Shown: positions 34,144-46,401 of the stretch, piece by piece | Layout: each line of letters opens with the position of its first letter | Position numbering within the stretch: position 1 is the stretch's first letter | Notes under the pieces: model-generated | Told to the model about the DNA's origin: nothing | The model's input: only the letters and a program-made list of their open reading frames with translations | The model's database searches: none | Translations under genes and position numbers: made by a program | Source of the DNA: Phytophthora sp. 'mugwort' | Taxonomy: Eukaryota; Oomycota; Peronosporomycetes; Peronosporales; Peronosporaceae | Reading direction: 5' to 3' | DNA length: 64,000 nt | Assembly (NCBI GenBank): GCA_033558025.1 | Contig: JAUCEF010000004.1 | Location: forward strand, 3,224,001 to 3,288,000

Positions 34144-34413
34144 GAGGGTTAGCAACAAATGTGACTTAAAAGGTACATTTAACTACTTTGCTAAACTATT
34201 GCATACTTAAATTAATACGATTACTTACACCCTCCGGGAGGGTATAAGGGAATCTAGTAGCCTGTCCTTGTCACTCCTCCGCGGCCAAGGGGTTAAGTTT
34301 ATCTTCCGAATAGCGAATCAACTCCGTTTACGTGGACTAACACTATGTTGGCAATTCACAAAACCTACTAAAGTTTTGGATTGCCAACCCTGGTATTATC
34401 TTGTAGCCAATTT
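34144..34413. other. Gap between copia 1 and membrane-protein gene
   Basis: No ORF or repeat recognised. Confidence 0.5.
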
Positions 34414-36498
34414 TTAGTGCACCCACGCAAACTGAAAGGAGAAATCAACGCCGTAATGTTCCAGGGTGAACTGAAGAATGAACACGATCCAGACAAACAA
34501 TCTACTCTGAACCTGAACGACGTGAGTTTCCAGTACAAACGCTAGCTGGTACAGCGCTGACAGATTAAACTTGCGTTTCAGCGCAAAATGCAATACCACT
34601 AATGACAGTACCTCCAGTAATACATAGACAATCAGACTCAGCAGCATACCTTCAAGTTGGCCTGGTACCATATCTCGCGTGTGCGGATAATATTTGTGCG
34701 CTGGTAGCTGGCATAGGATAGTCAAGTAAATGCCGAAGAGCGTTGGGATGGCACATTCAACGTACTCGACCAGAGCGTGATACTCGCAGTGGAAAAGCAG
34801 TTTGAGGGTGCTTTCTACCAACGCAACCCGCTGTTCGTCTACGAGTTCTTGCGTAACTGGCTGATGCAACACCAAGATTTTCGGTTTAATCGGGCCGAGG
34901 AGAGCTGGATTTTGTTTGGTATTCACGTCAGGATGAACGCTCACAGATCCGCGGATCCCCTTACCAGTTCTCGTCGCCTTTCGTGAGGTTTTCCGACCCT
35001 CACGAGTCAAAAATGCTAATTGGTGGCGAAGAAGGGAAGCTAACACACGTTCAGCTTCAGCCTCGAGGCCAAGTTAAAGAGGAGAGTGAATCCGAATCAA
35101 TTTGTCTTTCTTGGTCTGGAAAATTCGAAGGTGTCGGGATGATGTCACGACTGTCGGAATAAGCTCACTTTCTCGATTTCCTTCGGGTATTAATAGTGCT
35201 GCTTGCTTGTATTGTTCCTGGATCGACCGAGTGCGAACTAGCAGCGAATAAAACGCAACAGCTCCGTTCAAAACATCGAAAGAGATGATAACCATTATCG
35301 CCGACGTCGATCTTGATGTCTGCATACAAGCTGCCACATACAGGGCGTTGAAGACTTCAATTGAAAATACTGCAATAAGGGGAATGTAATCTTCTAAATG
35401 AGAGGAGGCCCAAGCCACAACAGTCTTCATGACGAGTTTGATGAGAGGAAGCAACAATACGAGTCCAGCACGACCAGTCGGACTACCTGCGCGGTAAATG
35501 CTGCTGAAAGCTGGGTAAATGACAGCAATTGTCGCTTCAGTTGCTAAAACATACAGCTGTGCTTTCAACTCGTGACTCAGACCTAAGTTCTCTTTAAATG
35601 TTTTGAGACCAATTGTAAGAATCAGGATAGTCAGGAAAATCACGAAGCATGGACCGACTCCGACCACAATTCCAAACGGAACAGGGAACACCCATAGTAT
35701 AGATACCCCCAATGCGATCATGACATACAGAGCGATTGAAACAATACCGACACCAAGACACTGAATTACCGAAAGATATACACGATCCATCATGTCGGTA
35801 ACTTGGTACGTGCTTCCAACGGTAACAATCACTCCGCTCACAAAGAACCGAAACCAGAACATGTAGTTTGCCCTCCATCCCAATTCTGGGTCACGTAAAG
35901 GGAGACATTCGATGAGTACCACAACGAACAGCGACGGTACTGGAGTAAATGCACACACTGCCAGTGCACGGAGGACAGAAGTTTTCTCGCAATAAGCCTG
36001 GAATGCGTGCAGTCTCTCGATCGAGTACATTCCACGATGACTGACGTTAAACCTGCTATAACCAGCAGCAATCTTTCGTCCAAAACCAATAACCTGCCTC
36101 GTCCACAGCGCAGAGCGCAGATGTCTGTGCTTATCGGTCATACTCTTCCTTTTGCCCTGTCTGGAGGTAGCGTGGAGGTGCTGGTCAATTGTTGTAGGCT
36201 TAATGTTTGGGGCTGGAACCACCTGCACCAGGTTCATCGTTGACAATTGAATTGATGTGCGTCGGTAAGTTTGAGGCGTGTTATTCGATCCTTGTGAGCA
36301 AGCTGAAATTAGCCTAGTTGGAAATACAGCTCTCATGAAAATAGTACTAAGTACTCCAACAATTATGTCTACGTTTGGGATCCAGAATACTGATGTATTC
36401 TGGGGATCATTGACTACACGATACTCGTACTTATACTGACCAAATGCAGCTCGAATAAACTGATTTGTTACTGGAGCTTTTAATGATGTCCTATCCAT
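34414..36498 (-). pseudogene. Oomycete multi-pass membrane protein gene with one in-frame stop
   Basis: From ATG 36498 one frame runs for 694 codons to 34414, interrupted only by TAA at 35074-35076 (codon 475). The downstream 210-residue part lies in the same frame and clearly continues the protein. After a hydrophilic N-terminus (residues 1-170) there are about eight hydrophobic helices in the central part (about 190-420), a polar linker where the stop falls, and three or four further helices (about 575-690). I recognise this as a large uncharacterised family in Phytophthora; its function is unknown. The single stop could be a recent null allele, a sequencing error, or lie in an unrecognised intron. 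No other damage is seen, unlike neighbouring transposon genes. Confidence 0.65.
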
Positions 36499-37261
36499 GA
36501 TGACCGACCTGTTTTTTGTTGCTGCAACCTGTGCTGCCCAAGCTCCATCGCCAAAAAGCGTTAGTCTCCTCGAGTAATTTGTTCAAACGCCAGAGGTGCT
36601 AAAACTAACAAGCGGAGGCGCTTCGGCGCTCACAACGTGTTTCCGTCTTAGAATACGCTAATTGCCGTCTAGCCTGCGTTTGCGAGTCCGTCGTTAAACG
36701 AACGAAGCTAAAAAAAAATAGCATCGTAGTTTGAAGAACTTCAACGTAGTTAATTATAAAATAATTGAAGTACCGGTAAATACGTATGTTTAGATAATTG
36801 GGCAAAGCCCCATTACTGTTGCTCGTTTGAGGAGTTTTCGGCGTCCCTCGATTTACTTGCTAATCTTCGAACAACCCCGAATTTGTCCTTGGCTTCTTTT
36901 CCTAAGCTGGACAGGGTTAGGAAGAGTCGCTAAACAGAGGACCGGGGAGACCTGCGATCGGCCGGTGTCCCCGGTGGGTATGACTTAGAAAGACATTTTT
37001 ACAGATAAGGGTTTTGCTTCGCACATGGTTTCTACTATGAGCGTTCTTAGCTCAAAAAAGTCATTAAATACCCCCACCCATCTGGGATAAGAGCATAGTA
37101 TAGGGTTAGTAAGGCTGTACGCTGAAGTCGCCATTATTCGTGGGGCTAGGCTGGGGTAAGATCGTAACAATGATCATAAGGGCAGATATATACAACGTTC
37201 AATATTGTACTGTAAAACCTGCGATACTGCCCCGTAGGACACTACGTTAGCTTACATGGGG
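36499..37261. other. Gene-free stretch
   Basis: AT-rich in part (36700-36790). No coding sequence recognised. Confidence 0.5.
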
Positions 37262-37404
37262 CACTATTAAAGGGATGGGTATTGAATCTTGACCCCTTCG
37301 CGAAGGCGAACGACTTCACGTTGACGTCCTTGGCCCCAGAGAATTCGATTCTCGTGTTGCGATTGTGATAGAGGAAAACAGCAGTCTCATTCATGTTGTA
37401 AATG
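37262..37404 (-). pseudogene. Fragment resembling a Tigger/pogo-type transposase
   Basis: A minus-strand frame of about 48 residues reads YNMNETAVFLYHN, similar to the N-M-D-E-T start of the DDE_1 catalytic domain. The catalytic Asp position is Asn here. It goes on with DVNVKSFAFAKGSRF. No further transposase sequence follows on either side, so it is a scrap at best. Confidence 0.4.
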
Positions 37405-38053
37405 TTCGAGTACTAAATGTTGTACTGTAATCCTTGATCACATGCTACACGTGCTCGATGTCTTCGTGCCGAGCTTATGCTTCTTAGCCACCGAAGCCCG
37501 CAGTCTCCAATTCCTGGACTACACAGCTTTTTTTTTCACCATGAACTTGGGTTTCATCAGCACGACTCGAAATTGGCAATGAAAAGTGAAAAGCTGCTCC
37601 CTGAGCTCGACCAGCGTCGCCACTTGATGTTGACCTACGGGGGCAACTCGCCAATGGATATTAATTTATGCTGGCTCCGATCTGACAATTCTGAGAATTC
37701 TGATAATTAAAAAGAGTAGGGCACTACATTTACATGTATCGCAAGGCTCCACCGGGGGGTTGGCCATTATTTGAGGGATTGGGCACAATCCCAGGTTTTA
37801 CAGTAGATTGAGAAACTCCGTCACTGGCAATTTTGGTTAGTATATCGTGAGAGTATGACTCTTTTCGAGTGCATCACACTCGCATTCTGGTACTCGGAGA
37901 CTACGCCGCTAGACGCCCTAGAAGCTCTTCATATGGGGGAATGGGGGGCGAGTTTTTGATGCGCTCTGCACATTATGAACAGCCCCTTTCCAACAACGCT
38001 TGGTGGACATCTAGTACTATTAGTGAATCTCACGTTCTCACATATCTTACGGA
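37405..38053. other. Unassigned stretch before Harbinger element 1
   Basis: Nothing recognised. A T9 run lies near 37530. Confidence 0.4.
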
Positions 38054-39264
38054 ATGAATTCTTTAAGAATCCTGAGCACAGTCAGGACTCGGATTCGTTT
38101 AGACCTGTGTGAGAACCCTATTCATCCACTTGCACATCTCGAGGATTACCGTAATATGCCTCGAGTTTCTGAGTGCCAGGAGAGCCTGCAACTCCTGAGA
38201 ATATTTCTTCTCCATTACCACAAAGGTTTATGGTTGTGGAAGACCCTCCCGTTTCTACCAGAGCTGTACCAGTACCTGAAAGCGAAGCGATATTGGGCGG
38301 AGCGAGGAATTGTGCGCAAAGTGAGTTCCTGGACAGCTGCAGCCGCGTTTGACCAAGATGACGTGCGTTTCAAACGTGAAGCTCGTATGGACAAGTCTAC
38401 ATTTTCTCCTTGTTAGCGAGGCTAGAGAGCTCGCCCGTATTCCGCCGACGGGTCTCTCCAGGCAGAGGGCAGCTTCTCGTCGCCCTGCAGCTCTTTATAT
38501 GCTTAAAGTTCTTGCCGCCTGGGTTGGAGAGGGGACCGTAGCCAAGGTCGTCGCGCGAGTAACGGATGCTGTCATTTCTATTCTTCCTGAGTATGTGTAC
38601 TGGCCAACAAGCACTGAACGAGAAGATATTGCAGGTCGTATTCAAGCTAAGTCTGGTTTCAGAGGCGTCTGCGGAATAATTGATGGCACAGCTTTCCCGT
38701 TTGCGTTCAAGCCACAGCTGGATCCAGAGGACTACTTTAGCAGGAAAAGCGTCTGTTGCATGTCTGCTCAACTTATTTGTGATGACAGAAGACTTATCAG
38801 GAAATGCTTGTGGTATTTACTGGTAGCGTCCACGACATGCGTCAGTTCAAGGCGATGACAGTGTATCAGCCCCCCCCGAACCATATTTTGATCGCGGACA
38901 GTATCTACGCAGCGACGATGCTTATGGACTCTCCGTTAACATGGTTCGTCCGTGCAAGGCCCCTGAATCCGAGATTCCGCGGAAAACCGGTTCAACTATC
39001 TTCTTTCTACTCAGCGAATCGCCATTGAATATACAAACGGCATGCTAAAATCGCGATATGGTGGATTGAGAGATGGCTTCCGAAATATCGTACGCGATAA
39101 GGGGGTAGTGATCGCGTGGTCCGTATCGTCACTGCTGCATACATTCTTCACAACTTTTGCATAATGCAGGGTGACACCTATCGCTTTAGCTATCGAGTCC
39201 AACCAGACCATGAACCTGCTGAGGTCCTGCATGAAGACAAAATGACTGAAGAAGGCAAGGCTTG
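38054..39264 (+). pseudogene. PIF/Harbinger transposase (pair 1), frameshifted
   Basis: An N-terminal helical part (38054-38416) changes frame near 38400 into 38349-38858, which holds GFRGVCGIIDGTAFPFAF with the first catalytic Asp. It changes frame again near 38800 into FTGSVHDMRQFK and PNHILIADSIYAA (second Asp). A third change gives RIAIEYTNGMLKSRYGGLRD (Glu, 39010-39075) and an end at about 39264. This D-D-E order and the GTAFPF and NG-LKSR-GGLR patterns are typical of DDE_Tnp_4. A Myb/SANT-type gene faces it tail to tail, as is usual for the two-gene Harbinger family. Confidence 0.8.
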
Positions 39265-39347
39265 ACGACTTCTTGCTCAAAACGAGGTGCTATCATTTAA
39301 TGGTCTCTGAATCCAATAGCTTGCTTTATCTATCTGTGATTCACTAT

Positions 39348-40450
39348 CTAGTTCCTGCGTATGCTTAGCGCATTGTTTGACAGGGAATAATTTGACTCCT
39401 CCTTTGCTTCATCTGATAGCGCTGCCTTTTCTGATTGCCCGTCCAGTTTAGAGACATCGTTCAGGTCCTGCTTCCCGTTGTTATGCTCTCTGACAAACTC
39501 TTGCAGCTTCGTTAAGCGCAGCTGCATTAACTCTTCGCTGCTGTTGCTGGGCAATACGAATCTGCTCTCTGTGCTGCTCCATCTTTCGATTCTCAAGTTT
39601 CAAAGTCTGCTCTACCTTTTCCCATTGGAATGCTAAAGTTTTGGAAGGTTTCTCCCGCTCGAACGCTAAATGCTTCTCACTCAATATGGCCAAGCTCTTC
39701 GATAAGGTGTCAGATACTGTTCGATTGCCTTGGTTTCGCGATGGACGCTGCTTACGCAGAGAAAAACCCTGTCCTGATACAGTTGCCGCTGAAGCAATAT
39801 CCCTCTACGAAGTGGCAGGCATCGTTGTCAAATGGATACAGTCGGGGCTTCGGCAATCGATCCGTCATCTTGACTGTACCCTGCGTTAGAAGCTTCATAG
39901 TCATGCATGGTCGTGGAGGCCAAGTTCGCCAAAATGATAGGATTTGAGCGCTGGGTAAGCTCAACCAACTCATCTTCATCACTTGCAGAGAGGCTGATCG
40001 ATGTTTGGGCGCTTGTTGAAGAGACACCACTCTCAAGCAAAACGGGAGGGTCCACTGAACAACGCCCTCCAAGAATCTCATCTACACGATAGTAGAGAGA
40101 GAAAAATTTACGCTCCACCCACTCACGCAACGATGACTGCTCGTTTTCGTCTACACCAAACCCGTAGTCGCAAGTTTTAGATGCATGTCCTTATAACGCT
40201 TTCAATATCCGTAAATTTCGAACGCACTTGATCCTCAGACTGCGCATAGCAAGTGCGCTCGAACAGTTCTATAGAACTGTGCTTTCGGCTTAGTCTTGTA
40301 GTCCGAAATATGAACCCGCCAGTACTCCAACAAGGTGGTAACCTCACACGCGGTCCACCGTCTCGTAGTGGTACGAGCTGCATTTCCGCTGTGTGCTTGC
40401 GAAGCAACCTGTTCGGTCACTTCCTCCGCGCCCATAGAACCCATGACCAT
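39348..40450 (-). pseudogene. Myb/SANT-like Harbinger partner protein (pair 1), frameshifted
   Basis: From 40450 the protein reads RRWTACEVTTLLEYWRVHI, a trihelix/Myb-like start with paired tryptophans. It goes on in other frames with EDQVRSKFTDIESVIRTCI (40180-40260), an acidic Ser-rich middle (39828-40130), and a Gln/Glu-rich coiled coil (39481-39693, ENRKMEQHREQIRIAQQQQ). In PIF/Harbinger elements this second protein brings the transposase to the nucleus and to the DNA ends. Several frameshifts make it inactive. It converges on the transposase gene with an 80-bp gap. Confidence 0.65.
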
Positions 40451-41585
40451 AGGAACAGATGGCAGGGTAGGCAGCCCTGCCGCGCTTTCCTCTGTGCTGG
40501 CATTTGTCGGTTGTGGAGATAGATGTAGGAGTGCATGCGACTGTCGGGCGCTCTGGCAGCGACCGATCGGGCCCCGAGCTGACCACCCTGTTCCGCGTCA
40601 ACAATGGGCATGTCGGGCTTGATTGTGGCGCTGGTTCGTCATGGAGTTCAACAAAGGCGGCGCTGCGGACCGTGCTGTTGCCAAGCACGATCTTAAGGCT
40701 GATTGCGAGGGCGAGCTTGTCCGGGATGACGATTTGCGTGTCGTTGGACGTCTAGCTCGCGATAGCAGCTCCAAAGAGTGCACCAGTGCTGGCGTTGTAG
40801 GTGTGGGAACCCCTGAGCGTGAGGCTTCTACAGCAGCACCCTTCGAGTTGCGGCTGCAGTGTAGTTGGTGGTGGGGCTAGCGCGTGGGTCTCAGCAGCAC
40901 TCGTGAGCATCGGCCCTCTCCCTGATATTAGTCTCGTTAAGCGCATGCTTGTCAACGACGAGATCTCATGCCTCCGCATTCAATTCGATCTGTTCAGATC
41001 TGCGACACCATGTCACGGCCATTCCACAACCTATTTTTAGCCAATGATACGAATCCTACACGGAGCCCAATCAAAGCCATTCTGCAGTCACATTTCCATT
41101 ACCCACCGCGCCGACATAGGTAATCGATTGGTGATATTTAATCTACATGAATGGATGTTTGACCAATTATTTCGCGTTATTCGGTGTAGAGTGATTCTAC
41201 CGGATTTCCATGATAACCACTAATAGGGGGGCAGTATTGACGAATTCGCCGACATTTCCGTGCTGAAATCAACGCCATATTTTATCGTCGGCGATCATAA
41301 GGTTTCGGAAATGGTTTTTACCTCTGGAGGAGTACCATCTCGGCAAATGTCTGCCATTTCCGAAACATTGACCATCTGACAGCGACAGAGCCAGTCAGTC
41401 TTGATTGTGCCCTGCAGAACACGCAGTTGAAGTTTCCTTTTGCTTCAAAGGAAAGAATATTTTCCTGCGCTCACCTCCCTCATTTGCCATACTGGCAGCT
41501 CGCAGCAGAGGTAGTGTTATACACTTCCAGTGTTCGTGCTGGTACTCGATCTGACCATGCTACTTTGCTGTTTGTACAGATCACG
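40451..41585. other. Region between the two Harbinger-type pairs
   Basis: No confident gene. A 13-bp inverted repeat, GTTTCGGAAATGG at 41302-41314 and CCATTTCCGAAAC at 41354-41366, lies 220 bp before the Myb-like ORF and may belong to the element's end or promoter. Confidence 0.5.
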
Positions 41586-42756
41586 ATGAGCGAGGAAGAA
41601 GGCGAAGCCGAGATGATAAAGGTTCACCTTACGTGGGACGACTATGACATAATCGTCGGTTGGATGGAGATAACGGCTAACTTCGCCATGTTACATGGCT
41701 CGGGTAAGAAAACAGCAGTTAAAGCCACGACGATGAAACCAGACGCGTTCAAGATGGTTATTAAGCGCTCATAGACTGGGATGGTTCTGATGCCAAGGGG
41801 AATCAAGCAGGGTCTCTCTATCCCAGGCAAGCTCGAGAAACTGTGCCCACACTTCACGAGAATGCAGACTTTGTTCAGGGAGAAGGCGAACGTCTCGACC
41901 ACCCCAAGAACGCTCGAACTTGGAGCTGTTGCTGGAAGTGATGTTGGCGTTCTAATGCCGACGTACGACACGCACGCTAGATACTATGACGCAGAGTTCA
42001 GATTCGATGGCTACACGCCACCCGCGGAGGTGGCGGACACGAAGCATTCGTATGAGAGCGATGCGGTTACTAAGGGAATTGCGACGTTGTTTCCTGAATG
42101 TGGATGGACTTGCGATGCAGTCATGGATTTAAATGGAAACGGGCTGGAAGATGTCAACCTACCAGAAGTTACCCAGGCCGCATGCTCTGAAACTCCAACA
42201 TCTGTACATTATACCCCGAGACGTGGTGCAAAACGAACAACCACCCGGAATTCTACCAAGGGTGCGAAAAAGATGGTACGACACATAAGCGTGACCGCAT
42301 GGTGTCGCTATTGTCAGCGGTCCAATCTACAGATGAAATCGACTCGAATTAGCCCATCAAGGAGCGCCCCAACACCCTAGAGACTAAGGCGTCCATTACA
42401 CTGGCTTACGCGGAGAACACGAAGACTAGAAACTCGTTAATCAGGCGAAAAATTGAGAATGATGCTAAGAAATCTGACCGGGAAGAGCGGCGATGGCTTC
42501 GTGAGTAACAAGAAGCGCGAGCAAGAGTCAAATAAGCGAGATGAATTCTTGGTGGCCTTGGTTAACCAAGCTAAATCGGCAGCTGAGATTGAAGAGTACC
42601 TCCGCATTGCGTCAACGTTTAATGGTGAGTGTCAGTACGCATCCCTGAATACTATATGCAAGCTAATACTTATTTCCTGTGTGCTTAATTTTGCTCAGGT
42701 GGTGGGCCTGAGGACAGTACATACGAGTCCGAGAACAGCAACGCAACTTGTCGTTT
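41586..42756 (+). pseudogene. Myb/SANT-like Harbinger partner protein (pair 2)
   Basis: From ATG 41586 the protein starts acidic and enters a Myb/SANT-like domain: HLTWDDYDIIVGWMEITANF, then GSGKKTAV and FKMVIKR. A TAG at 41772-41774 interrupts the frame, which then continues with GLSIPGKLEKLCPHFTRM, an acidic middle, a basic segment (42220-42370) and, after a frame change, a Lys/Glu-rich tail (42453-42620, NKKREQESNKRDEF). The protein is of a different type from the partner in pair 1. It converges on the transposase at 42933-44166. Confidence 0.6.
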
Positions 42757-42932
42757 AGTGTTTGCTGAAGGACCGGAAACTGACGTCGAAAATCCCCCCC
42801 CGCCCGTTGTGTAAACTGTGGCTTACCTCAGCCGACCGATATCAGAAGCGGTCGTAAAGTCAAGTCAAGTCAAGTCTGTGTTCGGGGTCCATGCTTATTG
42901 AACTCGCATTGATATCGTCCTATTTACTTTTA

Positions 42933-44166
42933 CTAACGCGTGAAATTTCTCGGTACCAGAGTATTCCCATTCGTTTTACCCTTACCGATCGCTCTCTTTT
43001 CCAGCCGACCCCGAAACACGTATGTGTCATCATCGCTTTCGAGATCACTCTCGCTGTCGCTTATTTCTTCCGACGGCTCGCCATCGTCGTCCGAACAATC
43101 GCTCTCGTCATCACTAGTCCACTCGTCACCAAAGTCGACCAGCATGTTGTGCAACACCACCCATGCCGACACCCACCGAAGTAACCTCTCCACATCCTCC
43201 TTTTTGTTTATTTGAATACGTAATTCCTTCAGTGATGGCCATCTGCCCTTTAACACGCGTATTGTATGCTCGTTTACCACTCACACATGCGTGAGGCACG
43301 TATTGAACCCGTAATATCATTTCCTTTCATGTTCTTGTGGTAAGCAGGGACGACGGTGTTGTGCACACCATCCGCAGTATATGGAGAGTCAGCGATCATA
43401 TTCCCCATTGGAAAATAAATGGGGCTTGTTGAGGTATTGACCGAGTTTCATCTTGCTGTACACGGTGCTGTCACCACAGGACCCAGGCCATCCACCGTAA
43501 AATGCGATGCTCCGTCGTTTATCGTCGCAAACGACCTGCCCTTTGATGTTATAGCGGCCCTTCCTATCGAGTAACACTCACCGTTAATCGTGGAGATTTG
43601 AGCGAGTGGGAAAGTCGTACCATCTATAAACCCCACGCAGCCCTTGAAGCCCTTCGCTGCCATCCGTCTTGACATCCTTTTGCGTTTGTATCAGCTAGGC
43701 CACACGACGTACTTCGGCGCAAGAGTATTCAGCATCCAGTACATGCTCGGTGTAGAGCGCTAATGTCCCCTTAGCAACCACCCAAAGTTTCAGCGTTCTA
43801 CTCAAAGGTGCACCGTTTCCGTAGCCGAGGCGATCTAAAGTAGCTTCAGCGTGACGCCTGCTTGCTCGCGGCTGCACTTGTTCTGAAAAATGGAGTGCTC
43901 ACTGATTTAAGATAGAACGAACTTGAACGCTAGACTCGACATTCGCGTGAGCTGTCTGAAGCTGTCTTCCGGTAGGCGAGCGAAATAGGTTTTCGCAAAG
44001 TCAGGCTCTTTGAATAAATCTGGCGTAGACTGAGATAGCGATGACTTTCAATCACCGTCAGCACCTCAACTAGGGCGCCAATAGGTGTATCCAATGAAAG
44101 GGTTTCATCCAAGTTTAAGAGCGCATCCAGTGGCAGCTCTCCATCCGTCGCGAGGGCATCCAGCAA
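42933..44166 (-). pseudogene. PIF/Harbinger transposase (pair 2), frameshifted
   Basis: Minus-strand order: 44166-43930 (helical N-terminus), 43877-43695 (LDRLGYGNGAPLSRTLKLW), 43675-43560 (GFKGCVGFIDGTTFPLAQ with the first Asp), 43577-43390 (FYGGWPGSCGDSTVYSKMKL with YNIKGQVVCDD before it) and 43280-42933 (NEHTIRVLKGRWPSLKELR with the catalytic Glu). The middle Asp region near 43350-43400 reads GVHNTVVPAY after a frame break. At least four breaks. The C-terminus is unusually acidic (SDDESDCSDDDGEPSEE). Confidence 0.78.
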
Positions 44167-45072
44167 GAAGAAGTCTTCGTAGTCCCGTCATCGAGTGCTG
44201 CAGCGGTCATAGTGCTGATAATGTCAGAGATGGGCTGCTGTCGATGTGATCTGCGCGGCACGGCGGGAAAGTGCAAAATATCACAGGTTCTTTTGTGTTC
44301 TGAGCTTCATATCTGTGTCGTGTGCCCGACATAATTTCAAGACATGTCGGAGATATTTTGTTGACCATGAGTCAATTCCGACCCCTCCCCCTAATGGATC
44401 CAGGCAAAACGAAAGGTGAAATTCACATTATATGATGTACTTAAATAGGGTGCATGAGATAAAATACGATCCACAGGAACTAGCGAGCTTGAGGTCGCAC
44501 ATCTTGCGTCGTGATGCAGTATGGCGAATATGTCCCATTATCATTGGTATAGCGCACTCAAACCATCCGCAAAAGCATGATATTCGCTATGAAACGAATT
44601 TTCGACTAGCATTACGTGGTTATGGTACTTTGTGGATGCGTTCTGTCATTCCATCTGTTCTGTTTCGTACTCCGGTACGCAAGTGAGTACAATACGCGCC
44701 ATTTGTTTAACTGAATTTCCAATATCTGAAACGAGATTTGAAGTTCTTTCGTTGAGCTTTATGACGCTTTCTAAATTGAATACATTTTAAATGGTTGACT
44801 TGACGTTTGTTGTACTTGCAACCAGATCCTAATTGACTCGATTTGTTTTATTCCAACAAAAACACGTTTGCATTTCGTATTGGCTTCTCCATCTCTTCTA
44901 TCCCCACAGGCTGACGGTACCCGCAGAGCACTTCTAGGTACATTGCGGTATTGTGTTCATGGGGAATAGTACGATAACTGGCGAACATGCCGTGCCAACA
45001 TGGAACCCAGGTCAATTAGCGAATATATTTGGCTACGTAAAAACTACCTATTAATACAACGTTTCCATCGTT
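44167..45072. other. Unassigned stretch
   Basis: An 84-codon plus ORF at 44432-44686 shows no recognisable domain. The rest is AT-rich (44690-45070). Confidence 0.4.
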
Positions 45073-45420
45073 TTACACAATACGATATATATATACAGTA
45101 GTGTTAGAGGTAATATTGACGAGTGAAACACGATTCACACGAAAAAGCAACTTCGAGTTTGTAGTGCTTGTCTCTGGAGTACAAACGATAGTGAATAGGG
45201 AGCTGGCACCATAAACCTCCGCCTGAGCACAATATGCCAGCGCAGGTTCGCTATCATATACTTCAGATGGCTTATACATTCTTTGTAGGCAATAAATACC
45301 AAAGAGCATCGAGATAGCACGCCCTATGTATTTCAGAAGCGCGTAAAAACACAGCAAAAGCAAAATATTCATTAGCGGTTGCATAATGGTTTTTTCACTG
45401 GGTGTCTGAATACAAGCACT
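45073..45420 (-). pseudogene. Remnant of the oomycete multi-pass membrane protein family
   Basis: A single frame of 103 residues reads NILLLLCFYALLKYIGRAIS and then MLFGIYCL. This aligns with LKLLFHCEYHALVEYVECAI and TLFGIYLT in the gene at 34414-36498. Only this C-terminal helix pair is left, and the following residues diverge. It is a relic of a paralogue about 10 kb away on the same strand. Confidence 0.55.
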
Positions 45421-46401
45421 AATAAAACCCTAGGACGAGCTTGTACATCCCTTGTGCTTCTTAATTACTTCCTCCATATTGTTTTACTTGTCACTGAAGT
45501 CACCGGGGGCGTCACTGAGGATGAATCCCCTAGACCAGGCCCGTGGGTAGCATGACCGACCAGGCGTCGACGCGTCCACGCAGCTGCTCAGGTAACAGGT
45601 CGCTTGCTTGCATGGGGACGTCACGGGTGTGAGCGTTATCGACGCTCGTACGTCTGTAGGCTTGCTCACCGCAAAGTATCCGAGTCATCATGCACTGTAC
45701 ATCGTCACGGAGGTCGCCATCGTGCTAACCACTTAGACCTCATGCGACACACGGCCAGGAGGACTCACGTGGTCCCCTTGTCCTTGGTGGTCTCAAACGA
45801 CCTCCCGTGCCCTCCGTCTGCATACCCTGCCTCAGTAGACCAGTTATTGTCGTCCTACAGCTTACCCCTCAACTTAGTCGTTTGCTGGGGTAGTCACTTA
45901 TTCGTCCTTATCCCGTCCGAATGGTGACTGAGAGGCGAGATGAACGATCGCCAACCCAGCGCTCTCCTAACTACAGTCCCCGTCGTCTACCTACCATGCC
46001 TACCGCCGTCCTTGAGCCCCCCCCCCCCTGCGCCTTGGATTTTGCTCATGCTCGCCTTCTCATCCGTCCCTTACCTCGCCAATGTCGCCCCGCTTGATCC
46101 ACTGCTCGCTCGTATGCCTCGCCTGCGCGTCGTCCCGCCTGAAATCCTTCTCCGCGGTCGTTCGACGTCGTCCGCCTGCTTGCACGGGCAGCACGCCGGT
46201 CGCCATCACCTCGAACTTCAATGGCGCTCCTCTGTCACTCGGGCGAGGCAGACCCGCCATTGTCTGCGTGACGCAGCCCACGCCTAATTCACGATGCTAT
46301 TGGACGAGATGTTGTTATGATTGCCACAACGTATTTGACGTGATCTACTTACAGGGGTATTAACTTTGGAAACACTAATCAACCTCCTGCGCTGCACGCT
46401 G
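45421..46401. other. Unassigned C-rich stretch
   Basis: Pyrimidine-rich plus strand with a C run at 46017-46028. ORFs here (for example 45604-45927) look composition-driven. Nothing recognised. Confidence 0.4.

Noticed and set aside
45421..46401. LTR or Gypsy element
   Set aside because: No matching second repeat, reverse transcriptase or protease motif was found nearby.
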